Part shown: in pieces, positions 1 through 8,087 of the stretch
How positions within the stretch are numbered: the first letter of the stretch is position 1
Layout of the letters: every line of letters starts with the position of its first letter
DNA from: Parvibaculum sp035325945
Lineage (GTDB): Bacteria > Pseudomonadota > Alphaproteobacteria > Parvibaculales > Parvibaculaceae
Assembly (NCBI RefSeq): GCF_035325945.1
Contig: NZ_DAOKYX010000003.1
Span: forward strand, 83,789 to 147,788
Reading direction: 5' to 3'
DNA: 64,000 nt
Translations under genes and position numbers: made by a program
Notes under the pieces: generated by a model
What the model was told of the DNA's origin: nothing
Databases searched by the model: none
Seen by the model: the letters and a program-made list of their open reading frames with translations, nothing else

Positions 1-1
1 C

Positions 2-232
2 AGCACCTCGCTGCTGACCGCGATTGGCGGACGCAATCTCGCTCTCTGGTCCGTGCTTGGGGTGACGAGCCTGTTGCTCGCTCTCGTGCTCGCCATTCCG
101 GCCACGCGGGCACTCTTCCGCTTCGGGCCGCTCCATGCGGACGATCTCGCGCTTTGCGCTGCCGGAGGGCTGCTGACCCTCATTGCCCTCGAAGTGCTGA
201 AACCGCTCTGGCGCAGGCGGCTTTCAGGCTGA
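2..232 (+). CDS. C-terminal end of a cation-transporting P-type ATPase (partial)
   Basis: The window opens inside a gene; reading frame 2 is open to a TGA at 230-232 and gives 76 residues. They show two hydrophobic helices separated by a short polar stretch (residues about 13-31 and 48-65) and end in a basic tail, LKPLWRRR. This pattern, with the LFRFGPLHADDLAL segment between the helices, matches the last two transmembrane helices of calcium-type (P2) cation ATPases. The catalytic domains lie outside the window, so the transported ion cannot be told. The family assignment rests on a short tail and is moderate. Confidence 0.55.
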   Translation, partial: STSLLTAIGGRNLALWSVLGVTSLLLALVLAIPATRALFRFGPLHADDLALCAAGGLLTLIALEVLKPLWRRRLSG

Positions 233-273
233 ATTGCCTGTGTTCGGGGCCTTGACGTAGCCGCCTTATAGTT

Positions 274-292
274 TTAAATGATAATCATTCGC
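274..292. promoter_or_regulatory. Fur-like box upstream of the DUF2061 gene
   Basis: The 13-bp core AATGATAATCATT at 277-289 is identical to the centre of the classical 19-bp Fur box; over 19 bp I count 14 matches. It sits 25 bp before the ATG at 315, where a repressor would cover the promoter. The site is seen directly; binding by a Fur/Mur-type protein is inference, since alphaproteobacteria often use Irr or RirA instead. Confidence 0.55.
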
Positions 293-314
293 AATTAAGC
301 GAAAGAGGTTCATC

Positions 315-515
315 ATGCGCGCGGCGAAAAAGGCGGTTTCCTTCACCATCATCCATTTTCTGGTGGGGCTCGCGGTTGCCTATGCGCTGACCGGCCAGTT
401 CATCGTTGCCGCCGGGGTGGCGCTGGTCGAGCCTCTGGTGAGCGGGGTCGTCCATTATTTCCACGACCGCTGGCACGAGACGCCTGCGGATGGGGGACGG
501 CCTCTTGCGGCCTGA
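315..515 (+). CDS. DUF2061 family small membrane protein
   Basis: This is a 66-residue protein with two closely spaced hydrophobic helices (about residues 9-25 and 29-46) and the VEPLVSGVVHYFHDRWHE segment that resembles the family's conserved end (helix, then Y-x-H-[DE]-R). DUF2061 proteins are small inner-membrane proteins of unknown function. An AAGAGG ribosome binding site precedes the ATG. The upstream Fur-like box suggests iron-dependent expression. It is a single gene between a cation ATPase and a NUDIX gene on the other strand. Confidence 0.75.
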   Translation: MRAAKKAVSFTIIHFLVGLAVAYALTGQFIVAAGVALVEPLVSGVVHYFHDRWHETPADGGRPLAA

Positions 516-521
516 AGCGGG

Positions 522-1148
522 CTATTTCCACGCCCAGACGGGCTGCTCGAAATGGGCGACGCGGGTCGCCCGGCCCCGGAGCGCGACCTCGCCGAACTGG
601 TAGAGCACGGCCGCCGTCGGCGCATGGACGTGGCTTTCGCCGAGCGGCATGCGGATCACCGGCCGCTCGCTTTCGGCGATAGTGACGAGGACGGGCGAAT
701 CAGGGCGCTGCAATTCCGACAGGGGGAAGGGGTGGATCGAGGCCACTTCGCCAGGATTGGGCTTCATGCCGTCGATGCTTTCGGCCCAGACCACGACCGG
801 GGTGATGAGATAGCCCGAGCGCGTCGGGTAGTCGTCGAGCGTGCCGAGGACGGAGGATGCGCCTGCCCGCAGCGACACTTCCTCCTCCAGCTCGCGGAGC
901 GCCGCTTCCATCGCATTTTCGTTTCCATCGAGCCTGCCGCCGGGAAGCGCCCATTGTCCGCCATGGGCGTTGAGACGGGGCGCGCGGCGCGTGAGCAGAA
1001 AGGCGGCCTCGCCGGCCTGCGGAACGACGGTGATGGCGACGGCGGCCCGCTTCAGCCCGGCATCGGCAAGCTGCCTGCGCTCGAAGGCTGAAAGCCGTTC
1101 GGCAAGCAGGCGTCGCAGCGCGTCGTCGAAGACATTGGCCATGGGCAT
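522..1148 (-). CDS. NUDIX hydrolase, CoA pyrophosphatase-like
   Basis: The protein has about 208 residues, with a NUDIX box in the first half: GGRLDGNE followed seven residues later by RELEEEVSL. The metal-binding glutamates of the REXXEE core are present; the usual glycine near the end of the box is serine. The size and the ITVVPQAGEAAFLLTRRAPRL lead-in resemble CoA/acyl-CoA pyrophosphatases of the NUDT7/8-YeaB group, which cleave CoA to 4'-phosphopantetheine and 3',5'-ADP; substrate is inferred. The start was set at MPMANVF; an ATG six bases further in is also possible. It is divergent from alanine dehydrogenase. Confidence 0.8.
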   Translation of the reverse strand: MPMANVFDDALRRLLAERLSAFERRQLADAGLKRAAVAITVVPQAGEAAFLLTRRAPRLNAHGGQWALPGGRLDGNENAMEAALRELEEEVSLRAGASSVLGTLDDYPTRSGYLITPVVVWAESIDGMKPNPGEVASIHPFPLSELQRPDSPVLVTIAESERPVIRMPLGESHVHAPTAAVLYQFGEVALRGRATRVAHFEQPVWAWK

Positions 1149-1220
1149 GACGGCACTATCGACTCCGGGCGGGCCTCGTGTCAAAGACCGTCCGGCATTT
1201 TCCGCGTGCCCTTATTGGAA

Positions 1221-1256
1221 GGCCAGCCGCCGGGGAATAGCATTCCCCTGCTGGCC
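1221..1256. promoter_or_regulatory. Large interrupted inverted repeat in the ald leader
   Basis: GGCCAGC (1221-1227) pairs with GCTGGCC (1250-1256), and inside it GGGGAAT (1232-1238) pairs with ATTCCCC (1242-1248) around a 3-nt loop. It ends 33 bp before the ald start. There is no T-run after it, so it is not a simple terminator. It may be an mRNA leader hairpin or an operator. Confidence 0.6.
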
Positions 1257-1289
1257 GCCAACCATCCGGCCAAAGACGAGAGGTTGCTC

Positions 1290-2408
1290 ATGCGCATCGG
1301 CGTTCCGAAGGAAATCAAGGTTCATGAATATCGCGTCGGGATGACGCCTTCGAGCGTGCGCGAGGCGGTGCATCAAGGCCATGAGGTGCTGGTGGAAAAG
1401 GGGGCGGGCTTCGCCACCGGCCTTCTGGACGAGCAATATGCGGCGGCCGGAGCGCGGCTTGTCGATACGGCGGAAGAGATTTTCGCTGAAGCCGAGATGA
1501 TCGTGAAGGTGAAGGAGCCGCAGCCTTCGGAACTGAAGATGCTGCGCGAGGGACAGTTGCTCTTCACCTATCTGCATCTCGCGCCCGATCCCGAGCAGGC
1601 CCGTGCGCTCATCCAGTCCGGCGCCATCGCAATCGCCTATGAAACGGTGACGGATGCGCGCGGCGGCCTGCCGCTTCTCGCGCCCATGTCCGAGGTCGCG
1701 GGTCGCATGTCGATACAGGCGGGAGCCCATTGCCTCGAAATCGGGCAGGGCGGGCGAGGCATGCTGCTCGGCGGCGTGCCCGGCGTGCCTGCGGCCAAGG
1801 TCGTCATTCTCGGCGGCGGCGTCTCGGGCACCAATGCGGCGCGCATGGCGATGGGGCTCGAGGCGCATGTGACCGTCATCGACGTCAATCTGCGCCGCCT
1901 CTATGAGCTCGACCTCCAGTTCGGGGCGAGCCTCAACACCATCTATTCGACGGTCGACGCGATCGAGGAGCATGTGCTCGGCGCCGATCTCGTCATCGGC
2001 GCCGTCCTCGTTCCGGGCGGGGCCTCGCCGAAGCTCGTTTCGGAGGAGATGGTGAAGCGCATGAAGAAGGGCTCGGTGCTCGTCGACATCGCCATCGATC
2101 AGGGCGGCTGCTTCGCGACCTCGCGCCCGACCACCCATGCCGAGCCCACCTATATCAAGCATGGCGTCGTTCATTACTGCGTCGCCAACATGCCGGCGGC
2201 GGTGGCGCGCACATCGACCTTCGCGCTCAACAATGCGACGCTGCCCTTCATCCTGGCGCTCGCCGACAAGGGCTATGCGCGGGCGTTCGGCGAAAATCCG
2301 CATCTCCTTGCGGGGCTCAACGTCTATCGGGGCCGCATCACCCATCAGGCGGTCGCCGATGCGCTTGGCGTCGCCTACCATCCGGCGGCAGGGGTGCTCG
2401 CCGCCTGA
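1290..2408 (+). CDS. ald: alanine dehydrogenase
   Basis: The enzyme oxidatively deaminates L-alanine to pyruvate and ammonia with NAD, or runs in reverse to assimilate ammonia. The 372-residue length is typical. The start MRIGVPKEIK was chosen because it gives the canonical family N-terminus and has AGAGG upstream; it also puts Arg15, Lys75 and His96 at the family's substrate-binding positions. The NAD-binding Rossmann motif is VVILGGGVSGTNAA near residue 170. It stands alone; an unusual strong inverted repeat lies in its leader. Confidence is high. Confidence 0.95.
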   Translation: MRIGVPKEIKVHEYRVGMTPSSVREAVHQGHEVLVEKGAGFATGLLDEQYAAAGARLVDTAEEIFAEAEMIVKVKEPQPSELKMLREGQLLFTYLHLAPDPEQARALIQSGAIAIAYETVTDARGGLPLLAPMSEVAGRMSIQAGAHCLEIGQGGRGMLLGGVPGVPAAKVVILGGGVSGTNAARMAMGLEAHVTVIDVNLRRLYELDLQFGASLNTIYSTVDAIEEHVLGADLVIGAVLVPGGASPKLVSEEMVKRMKKGSVLVDIAIDQGGCFATSRPTTHAEPTYIKHGVVHYCVANMPAAVARTSTFALNNATLPFILALADKGYARAFGENPHLLAGLNVYRGRITHQAVADALGVAYHPAAGVLAA

Positions 2409-2446
2409 GGTGCAGAGGGCCTGTTTCCGGCGTGTGTGTCCCAGAA

Positions 2447-2462
2447 TTAAACACAAATTAAC
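2447..2462 (+). promoter_or_regulatory. CtrA box TTAA-N7-TTAAC
   Basis: TTAA at 2447-2450, seven bases, then TTAAC at 2458-2462, continuing as TTAACCAT. This is the full consensus of the alphaproteobacterial cell-cycle regulator CtrA. It lies about 51 bp upstream of the SPOR-domain gene. The match is direct; regulation is inferred. Confidence 0.6.
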
Positions 2463-2513
2463 CATCCTGGCCCAGACTCCGCCTGCTTTCGAGGCAAGGC
2501 AGGGGCCGGGGCC

Positions 2514-2990
2514 ATGTTCAGAACCAGACGCCAGGAACTCATCTGGCTTATCCTTATCGGCGGCTGCGTGGCGCTCTTCGTCGCGCATCGCGAGCGCGCC
2601 CATCAGGGGCCGGCCGTCGCGGCCTATGACAGGAGCGGTTTCAACAATCTCGTGCGCCAGACCATGGCGGCGCCGGTGGCCCATCCCGACGACGATCTCG
2701 TCACCGGGTCGATCTCGAAGCCCGCAAAGCGGGCCCGCAAGGCCCGCTACTATGTGCCGCTCGGCTCCTATGATTCCATCGAGGATGCGACCCGGCGCTA
2801 TCTCGACATCGTGCACCGCGAACCCCGCATCGAGGATGGGCGCAAGCTCAGGATCGAAACCGTCGCGCTCGATGGCGGCCGCTTCCATCGCGTCCGCATG
2901 GGCGATTTCGGTACGACCGGCGAGGCCAAGGCCGCCTGCCGCCGCGCAGGGCTCACACCCGCCCGCTGCCCCGTCGTCGAGGTTCGATAA
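2514..2990 (+). CDS. SPOR-domain membrane protein
   Basis: The 158-residue protein has a single N-terminal transmembrane helix (about residues 10-24), a polar linker, and a C-terminal SPOR-like fold beginning at YYVPLGSYDSIEDA (about residue 78) and ending VRMGDFGTTGEAKAACRRA. SPOR domains bind denuded septal peptidoglycan, so a role at the division site is likely, but this is family knowledge. A full CtrA box 51 bp upstream supports cell-cycle control. It lies between ald and rpmF. Confidence 0.7.
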   Translation: MFRTRRQELIWLILIGGCVALFVAHRERAHQGPAVAAYDRSGFNNLVRQTMAAPVAHPDDDLVTGSISKPAKRARKARYYVPLGSYDSIEDATRRYLDIVHREPRIEDGRKLRIETVALDGGRFHRVRMGDFGTTGEAKAACRRAGLTPARCPVVEVR

Positions 2991-3118
2991 GCGGCGTTAT
3001 CTGCCAGCAAGCCTGTGGACTTGAGGCGGGTTTTCCCTGTATAAGGCCCGCCGAGAGCTGCGCCCCGCCGGGGTGCCGGCCCGATTGGATTTTCAGAAGC
3101 CTTTGCCCAGCGCCGGTC

Positions 3119-3141
3119 CCTCAGGGGTCGCGACCCCGAGG
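3119..3141. promoter_or_regulatory. Perfect palindrome in the rpmF leader
   Basis: GGGGTCGCGACCCC (3124-3137) is a perfect 14-bp palindrome, extended by CCTC on the left and GAGG on the right with one bulged A. It lies 35 bp before the rpmF start. A TATAAG -10-like element at 3039-3044 would give a leader of roughly 130 nt containing this hairpin. Confidence 0.45.
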
Positions 3142-3175
3142 CCCGAGGCTTTGCCAGACCGGAGACCTTAGAGAA

Positions 3176-3361
3176 ATGGCCGTCCCCAAGAGGAAGACTT
3201 CCCCGTCGAGGCGTGGCATGCGCCGCTCGGCCGATGCGCTGAAGCAGCCGGCCTATGTGGAGAATGCGGATTCGGGCGAGCTTCATCGTCCGCACCATGT
3301 TGACCTGAAGAGCGGCATGTATCGCGGCCGTCAGGTGCTGAAGCCGAAGTCCGAGATCTGA
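3176..3361 (+). CDS. rpmF: 50S ribosomal protein L32
   Basis: The 61-residue product begins MAVPKRKTSPSRRGMRRSAD, the near-invariant alphaproteobacterial L32 start, and continues with the SGELHRPHHVDLKSGMYRGRQV signature region. As in many alphaproteobacteria the zinc-binding cysteines of other L32 proteins are absent. It is a structural component of the large ribosomal subunit. It appears monocistronic, with a structured leader and a clear intrinsic terminator directly downstream. Confidence 0.97.
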   Translation: MAVPKRKTSPSRRGMRRSADALKQPAYVENADSGELHRPHHVDLKSGMYRGRQVLKPKSEI

Positions 3362-3387
3362 GACTTCGCATCGCGGCGAGACATCCG

Positions 3388-3429
3388 AACGCCGGTCCCT
3401 GCATTTGCGCGGGGACCGGCGTTTTCGTT
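3388..3429 (+). terminator. Rho-independent terminator of rpmF
   Basis: ACGCCGGTCCC (3389-3399) pairs with GGGACCGGCGT (3412-3421 region) across a loop of about 11 nt, followed by TTTTCGTTT. It lies 27 bp after the rpmF stop. Confidence 0.85.
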
Positions 3430-3443
3430 TCCGCGCCCTGCCC

Positions 3444-4514
3444 TCAGAGCAGGCGGCGGATCATTTCGTCCGTCTGGCGCGTGACGGCCTCCTTCCAGTC
3501 ATCCTCATCGACATAGAAGGCATCCCGAATCTGCGTCTTGATCGCGGGCGCGAGCGGGTTGTCGAGCCCGCCATTCCGGTGAAGCCAGTTGTCGGCGATG
3601 AGGGCGGATGCGACCGCATTCATGGGGATGGTGCCGAATTCGAGCCCGCAGGAGCTCACCTCGCGCCCCTGAAGCTCATCGGAGAAGACTTCCGTTATCG
3701 ACCCCGTCACATTGGCCGATACCGAGCCCGGCCCTTGCGTCGAATGAACGATCCCGCCCCACCAGTCCTTCATGCGGCGGAATTCGCCGCTCGTCTCCGG
3801 CGCCGTTGAGATGACCTCGCCCTTCGCCCTGGGTCCGAGGCCCGAATGGAGATCGACATAGACGATGCGCGTGGCGGCCGCGAATTCGGCGCGGATGATC
3901 GCGCGCAGCGTGCGGTTCGACCAGACGGGCCCGCGCCCTCCGAACTGCACGCCCTCTGGATGCACATATTGCCCGCCGCTCAGCGCATGTTGCAGCGCCG
4001 CCGCGCCGTTCTTCTCCGCATAGGTCTTGAGGAGCGCGCGGCCCGCGTCGAGCGTCGCCGGGGCGAGGTCGGGCGGGTTCAGCGCCGCATAGATCTCCTC
4101 ATAGCCCGGATTTTCCGGGTAGGGGCGCTCATGGTCGAGGAAGTTGCGGTTGAGGTCGACATTGTCCTCATTGACCCGCCGTCCCCAGGCGAAACCCCAG
4201 GGATTGATCGCGTGAATGAAGACGATGGCCGTATCGGCCGGGAGCGCGCGTGCAAGCCCCGAGGCAAGCAGTGCCGTCTGGATGCCTGAGCCGCAATAGC
4301 CCTCCACGCCATGGGTGCCCGAGCCGAGCCCGATCACGCGAGCGGCAGAGGCCGGGCCGATCCGGGCCACATCGACCGCGAGCGGCTCTCCTTCCGGCCC
4401 CTTGAGCGGGTGCTGGTGCGCGCTCAGGGCGGCGCCCGCTTCGGTCGCGGCGGCGAGAAAGCGCCCGCGAGCCTCCGCGTAACTGGCCGAGAAATGCCGT
4501 GCCGCGTCCTTCAT
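3444..4514 (-). CDS. DUF2817 / M14-like zinc carboxypeptidase family protein
   Basis: This is a 356-residue protein. The motif GTHGVEGYCGSG (about residue 66-77) carries the HxxE zinc pair of M14-type metallopeptidases, and YVDLHSGLG further on supplies the third zinc histidine. FIHAINPWGFAWGRRVNEDNVDLNRNF is the family hallmark around the substrate-binding Asn-Arg. DUF2817 members are poorly characterised hydrolases; the substrate is unknown. The start MKDAARHFSASY was preferred to an upstream ATG because it fits family N-termini. It is a single gene. Confidence 0.8.
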   Translation of the reverse strand: MKDAARHFSASYAEARGRFLAAATEAGAALSAHQHPLKGPEGEPLAVDVARIGPASAARVIGLGSGTHGVEGYCGSGIQTALLASGLARALPADTAIVFIHAINPWGFAWGRRVNEDNVDLNRNFLDHERPYPENPGYEEIYAALNPPDLAPATLDAGRALLKTYAEKNGAAALQHALSGGQYVHPEGVQFGGRGPVWSNRTLRAIIRAEFAAATRIVYVDLHSGLGPRAKGEVISTAPETSGEFRRMKDWWGGIVHSTQGPGSVSANVTGSITEVFSDELQGREVSSCGLEFGTIPMNAVASALIADNWLHRNGGLDNPLAPAIKTQIRDAFYVDEDDWKEAVTRQTDEMIRRLL

Positions 4515-4713
4515 ATCCGCCGTTATCCTTTCATGAGTGGCCCGCGGTCCCATCCAAGCATGGGGCCGGCCGCATCGCCAGATTATGGCGAGGCGCGGCG
4601 GGGCATGTCCGTGCTATATTGACACATTCAGGCTGCCCAGGGGCCTGCTTGCCGGGCCTTGATGCGGGAGCCGGGCTTCGGGGGCGTCCGGCGTATAAAC
4701 GGGGGAAACAGAC

Positions 4714-5109
4714 ATGCTTGGTTCGTTGCCGCTTCTGGCGCTCGTCATCATCGCCTACAACATCATCGTGTTTCTGACCGGCGCCACGATGGAAACGGCC
4801 CTGGTGCCCGTCTCTCTCGTGTCGGGCGCGATCTGGACGCTCACCGTCGGAGACACGCTCCTCGTTCTCGGCCTGCTGCTGCTCTTCCTCGAGCTCGTCA
4901 ATTCGACGAGGACCGGCGCGCCCACCATCATCAATCACGCGCTCTCGCTTCTCGTGATGCTCGTCGCGCTCGTCCAGTTCATCGTGCTGCCGCAGTTCGG
5001 CACGTCGATCTTCTTCCTGCTCGTGCTGCTCTGCATTCTCGATGTCATCGCGGGCTTCACGGTGACGATCACCTCGGCGCGGCGCGACTTCAGCGTCTCC
5101 GACAACTAG
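4714..5109 (+). CDS. Four-helix integral membrane protein of unknown function
   Basis: The 131-residue protein has four hydrophobic helices at about residues 4-22, 30-70 (one long or two short), 80-95 and 100-120, with almost no soluble domain. The tail ends SARRDFSVSDN. I recognise no named family; similar small conserved membrane proteins occur in alphaproteobacteria. It is preceded by a 200-bp intergenic stretch containing ATTGACACATT at 4618-4628, a possible -35. No function can be assigned. Confidence 0.7.
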   Translation: MLGSLPLLALVIIAYNIIVFLTGATMETALVPVSLVSGAIWTLTVGDTLLVLGLLLLFLELVNSTRTGAPTIINHALSLLVMLVALVQFIVLPQFGTSIFFLLVLLCILDVIAGFTVTITSARRDFSVSDN

Positions 5110-5134
5110 GGCGTTTCCGAACCGCGAAAGCGCT

Positions 5135-5992
5135 CTAGCTGCGGCCTTCCTCGTCCTCGTCGGCCTCGAGGAGAAGCTCGTAAGCCGCCTTGAGCCGCGC
5201 CGTCATGCGATGGGGCTCGAACTCGTGCGTCTCGATGCGCGAGAGCGGCACGATGCCAATGAGGCTGTTCGTCAGGAACACGCCGTCGGCTCGCGGCAGG
5301 CGCTGCGGCATGATCATTTCCTCGGCGGCGTCGATGCCGAGCCGCCCGGCGAGCTCCAGCACGGCGGCGCGCGTGATCCCCGGCAGGATGCCGCATTCCT
5401 CGGCTGGGGTGACGAGCCTTTCGCCCTCCCAGAGAAACACATTGGCGACGCTCGCGCAGGCGAGATAGCCCGATGTGTCGAGCATCAGCGCCTCGTCGGC
5501 GCCTCGCGCGCGCGCCTCCTCTCGGGCGAGAAGATTGTCGAGATAGGGAGCCGCCTTCAGGCGCGATGTGGGCGAGAGCGCGTTTCGCCGCGGCGTGGCG
5601 ATGATCGCGCTTTGCGATGCGGGGGGACTTGCGCTTTCGGCGGCCGAGACGAGGAGCGTCGGCGCGGGATTTTCGGGCGGCACGAGGCCGCGCGGGCCGG
5701 GTCCACGGGTGAGCGTCACGCGAAGCGCTGCGCGCGGCGCATCGATGAGGCCGTTCGCCTCCAGCACCATCTCGCAGGCGATGGCGAGATGGCCGGTCGA
5801 GATGGGCAGCGGTATGCCGAGAATATTCGCGCCCGCCGCGAGCCTCACCAGATGCTCTTCAAGAAAGGCGATATTGCCGTTCCGTGCCAGCAGGGTTTCA
5901 AAGAGCGCGTCGCCGAGAAGAAAGCCGCGATCGCGCGGGTCGATGCGCGCGGCGCGCTCGTCCATGAGTTCACCGTTGAGCCAGACGATCAT
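5135..5992 (-). CDS. pabC: aminodeoxychorismate lyase (class IV aminotransferase fold)
   Basis: The enzyme removes pyruvate from 4-amino-4-deoxychorismate, giving p-aminobenzoate for folate. The 285-residue protein shows the class IV PLP fold: DRGFLLGDALFETL near residue 21, the PLP lysine in LKAAPYLDNLLA, and the CGILPGITRAAVLELA and LTNSLIGIVPL motifs. Its ATG overlaps the pabA stop (ATGA), and pabA likewise overlaps pabB. That context favours PabC over a D-amino acid or branched-chain aminotransferase, which share the fold. Confidence 0.85.
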   Translation of the reverse strand: MIVWLNGELMDERAARIDPRDRGFLLGDALFETLLARNGNIAFLEEHLVRLAAGANILGIPLPISTGHLAIACEMVLEANGLIDAPRAALRVTLTRGPGPRGLVPPENPAPTLLVSAAESASPPASQSAIIATPRRNALSPTSRLKAAPYLDNLLAREEARARGADEALMLDTSGYLACASVANVFLWEGERLVTPAEECGILPGITRAAVLELAGRLGIDAAEEMIMPQRLPRADGVFLTNSLIGIVPLSRIETHEFEPHRMTARLKAAYELLLEADEDEEGRS

Positions 5993-6579
5993 GCGCTCTC
6001 CTTCAGTTTCGAGGCGCGGCCAAGCGCCAGAAAATTCGAAAGCAGCAAATGGCCGTGTTCGGTGAGCACGGATTCGGGATGAAACTGCACGCCGAAGATC
6101 GGCAGGCTTTCATGGGCGAGCGCCATCAAGACACCGTCCTCGCTCTGCGCCGTCGCGCGCAAGGGTCCGTCCTCGGCAAGCTCGGCGGCGAGCGAGTGAT
6201 AGCGCGCGGCGGTGAAGGGGCTCGGTACATCGAGAAAGATCCCCGTGCCGTCATGCGCGATGCGCGCGGGCTTGCCATGGACGGGCGCCGTGCGGTGGAT
6301 GCGGCCGCCAAAGGCAGCCGCGATCGCCTGATGGCCGAGACAGACGCCGAGCAGCGGCACGCCCGCTCCGGCCGCCGCCTTCGCCAGCGGAATCGAGATC
6401 CCCGCCTCGTCGGGTCCGCAGGGGCCGGGCGAAAGGATGATCGCCTGCGGGCGGAGCGCCAGCGCTTCGGCGACGGAGATCGCGTCGTTGCGGATGACGC
6501 GGCGGGCAAATCCGAGTTCGCCGACATAGCGCGCGAGGTTGTGAACGAAGCTGTCGTAATTGTCGATGAGGAGGATCAT
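5989..6579 (-). CDS. pabA: aminodeoxychorismate synthase glutamine amidotransferase subunit
   Basis: This is a class I glutamine amidotransferase of 196 residues. The nucleophile is Cys80 in LLGVCLGHQ, and the His-Glu pair is in VQFHPESVLTEHG. The N-terminus MILLIDNYDSF is typical of PabA/TrpG. It delivers ammonia from glutamine to PabB. It lies between pabB and pabC with 4-bp overlaps on both sides, indicating translational coupling. It might also serve anthranilate synthase, as in some bacteria; no trpE is in the window. Confidence 0.9.
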   Translation of the reverse strand: MILLIDNYDSFVHNLARYVGELGFARRVIRNDAISVAEALALRPQAIILSPGPCGPDEAGISIPLAKAAAGAGVPLLGVCLGHQAIAAAFGGRIHRTAPVHGKPARIAHDGTGIFLDVPSPFTAARYHSLAAELAEDGPLRATAQSEDGVLMALAHESLPIFGVQFHPESVLTEHGHLLLSNFLALGRASKLKESA

Positions 6580-8033
6580 GCCCCTGCCTCCGCAAGGCGC
6601 GGCCGCTCTCCGTCCGTGGCGTCCGGGCTTACGCCGCCAGCGCCAAGCGCGTCCATCATGGCGCGCGCCTTGGCGAGGGTTTCCTCATATTCAGCCGCCG
6701 GATTACTGTCGGCGGTGATGCCGCCTCCGGCCTGAAAGCTCACGCGCTCGCCCTGCACGATCATGGTGCGGATGGCGATCGATGTGTCCATGCCGCCATC
6801 GAAGCCGATATATCCGATGGCGCCGCAATAGGGGCCGCGCGTCGTCGGTTCGAGTTCGGCGATGATCTCCATGGCGCGGAGCTTCGGCGCGCCGGTGATC
6901 GAGCCGCCGGGAAAGGCGGCGGCGAGGAGATCGACGCTCGTCATGCCGGGCGCGAGGCCTCCCTTCACCGTCGAGACGAGATGGTGGACATGCGAGAAGC
7001 TTTCGAGCGCGCAGAGCTTTTCCACCGTCACCGTGCCATCGGCGCAGACGCGCGAGACGTCGTTGCGGAGAAGATCGACGATCATCACGTTTTCGGCGCG
7101 GTCCTTCTCCGAGGCGAGAAGTTCGGCGGCGAGCCGCGCATCCTCCGCAGGCGTTGGCCCTCGCGGCCGCGTGCCCTTGATCGGCTTCGTCTCGACCGCG
7201 CCTTCCCGGCAGGCGAGAAAGCGCTCGGGTGAGGATGAGACGAGTGCGCCCGCGCCGAAATTGAAGAAGGAGGCGAAAGGCGCGGGGCTCCGGCGGCGCA
7301 GGCGGAGATAAAGCGCATAAGGCGTATCGCCCCCGGCGAGCGGCGCGTCGAAGCGCTGGGCGAGATTGGCCTGGAAGATGTCGCCGGCGCGTATGTAGTC
7401 GATGACGCGGGCGACGGCGCGTTCATATTCCTCGCGCGTGAAATTCGCGGCGATCACGGTCGCGCCCGGCGCCGCTTCGGGTCGCAATTCGTTCCGCGCC
7501 GCCGAAATCCTTTCGCGCCACTCGGCGGCGCGGCTTGCCGCACGCGCCATGCGCGCCTGGGTGCTCTCTCCGGGACGGCCAGTCGAGACGGTGAACGCGC
7601 GGCCTTCCAGGTGGTCGAAGGCGAGCACGGTGTCGTAGAAGCCCACCGCCATGTCGGGGAGGTTCCGGTCGTCGATGGCAAAGGGCCTGTCGCGCGGCGG
7701 CAGTTTTTCGAGCGCATGGGCGAGGTCGTAGCCGAAGAAACCGGCCGCGCCGCCCGCGAAGGGCGGCAGCGAAGGCGAGGCGGCCGGTTGCAGCCGCGCG
7801 AGGCGCTCCTTCAGTGTTGCGAAGGGATCGCGCCCATCGCCCGCGCGAAGGACGAGTGTGTCGTAAGGCTCGCGCGCGATGAAGCTCCAGCGGCCATGAA
7901 GCGCCGGATCGCGCCCCGGCGCCGCCGTCGCGCTGTCGAGCAGCAGCGCGAAGGGTTCGTCCGCGAAAGCATGAAACAGCTCATGCGGCGCGGCCCAGGG
8001 CAGCTCTTCGATATGCGTTTCGATGTGCGACAA
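6576..8033 (-). CDS. pabB: aminodeoxychorismate synthase component I
   Basis: The protein has 485 residues of chorismate-utilising enzyme. The PIKGTRPRG motif carries the lysine that distinguishes PabB from anthranilate synthase, which has PIAGT. ENVMIVDLLRNDVSRV and GGSITGAPKLRAMEII form the rest of the active site. It adds ammonia from PabA to chorismate, making 4-amino-4-deoxychorismate. It is the first gene of a tight pabB-pabA-pabC operon, giving a complete route from chorismate to p-aminobenzoate. Confidence 0.93.
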   Translation of the reverse strand: MSHIETHIEELPWAAPHELFHAFADEPFALLLDSATAAPGRDPALHGRWSFIAREPYDTLVLRAGDGRDPFATLKERLARLQPAASPSLPPFAGGAAGFFGYDLAHALEKLPPRDRPFAIDDRNLPDMAVGFYDTVLAFDHLEGRAFTVSTGRPGESTQARMARAASRAAEWRERISAARNELRPEAAPGATVIAANFTREEYERAVARVIDYIRAGDIFQANLAQRFDAPLAGGDTPYALYLRLRRRSPAPFASFFNFGAGALVSSSPERFLACREGAVETKPIKGTRPRGPTPAEDARLAAELLASEKDRAENVMIVDLLRNDVSRVCADGTVTVEKLCALESFSHVHHLVSTVKGGLAPGMTSVDLLAAAFPGGSITGAPKLRAMEIIAELEPTTRGPYCGAIGYIGFDGGMDTSIAIRTMIVQGERVSFQAGGGITADSNPAAEYEETLAKARAMMDALGAGGVSPDATDGERPRLAEAGA

Positions 8034-8087
8034 AGGCGCCGGACCTCGCTCAAGAGCATGCCCAAGCCGGGCTCAAGTCTAATCCGC

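Noticed and set aside
3150..3166. B12-box-like string GCCAGACCGGAGACC before rpmF
   Set aside because: Short partial similarity in front of a ribosomal protein gene, with no riboswitch core around it.
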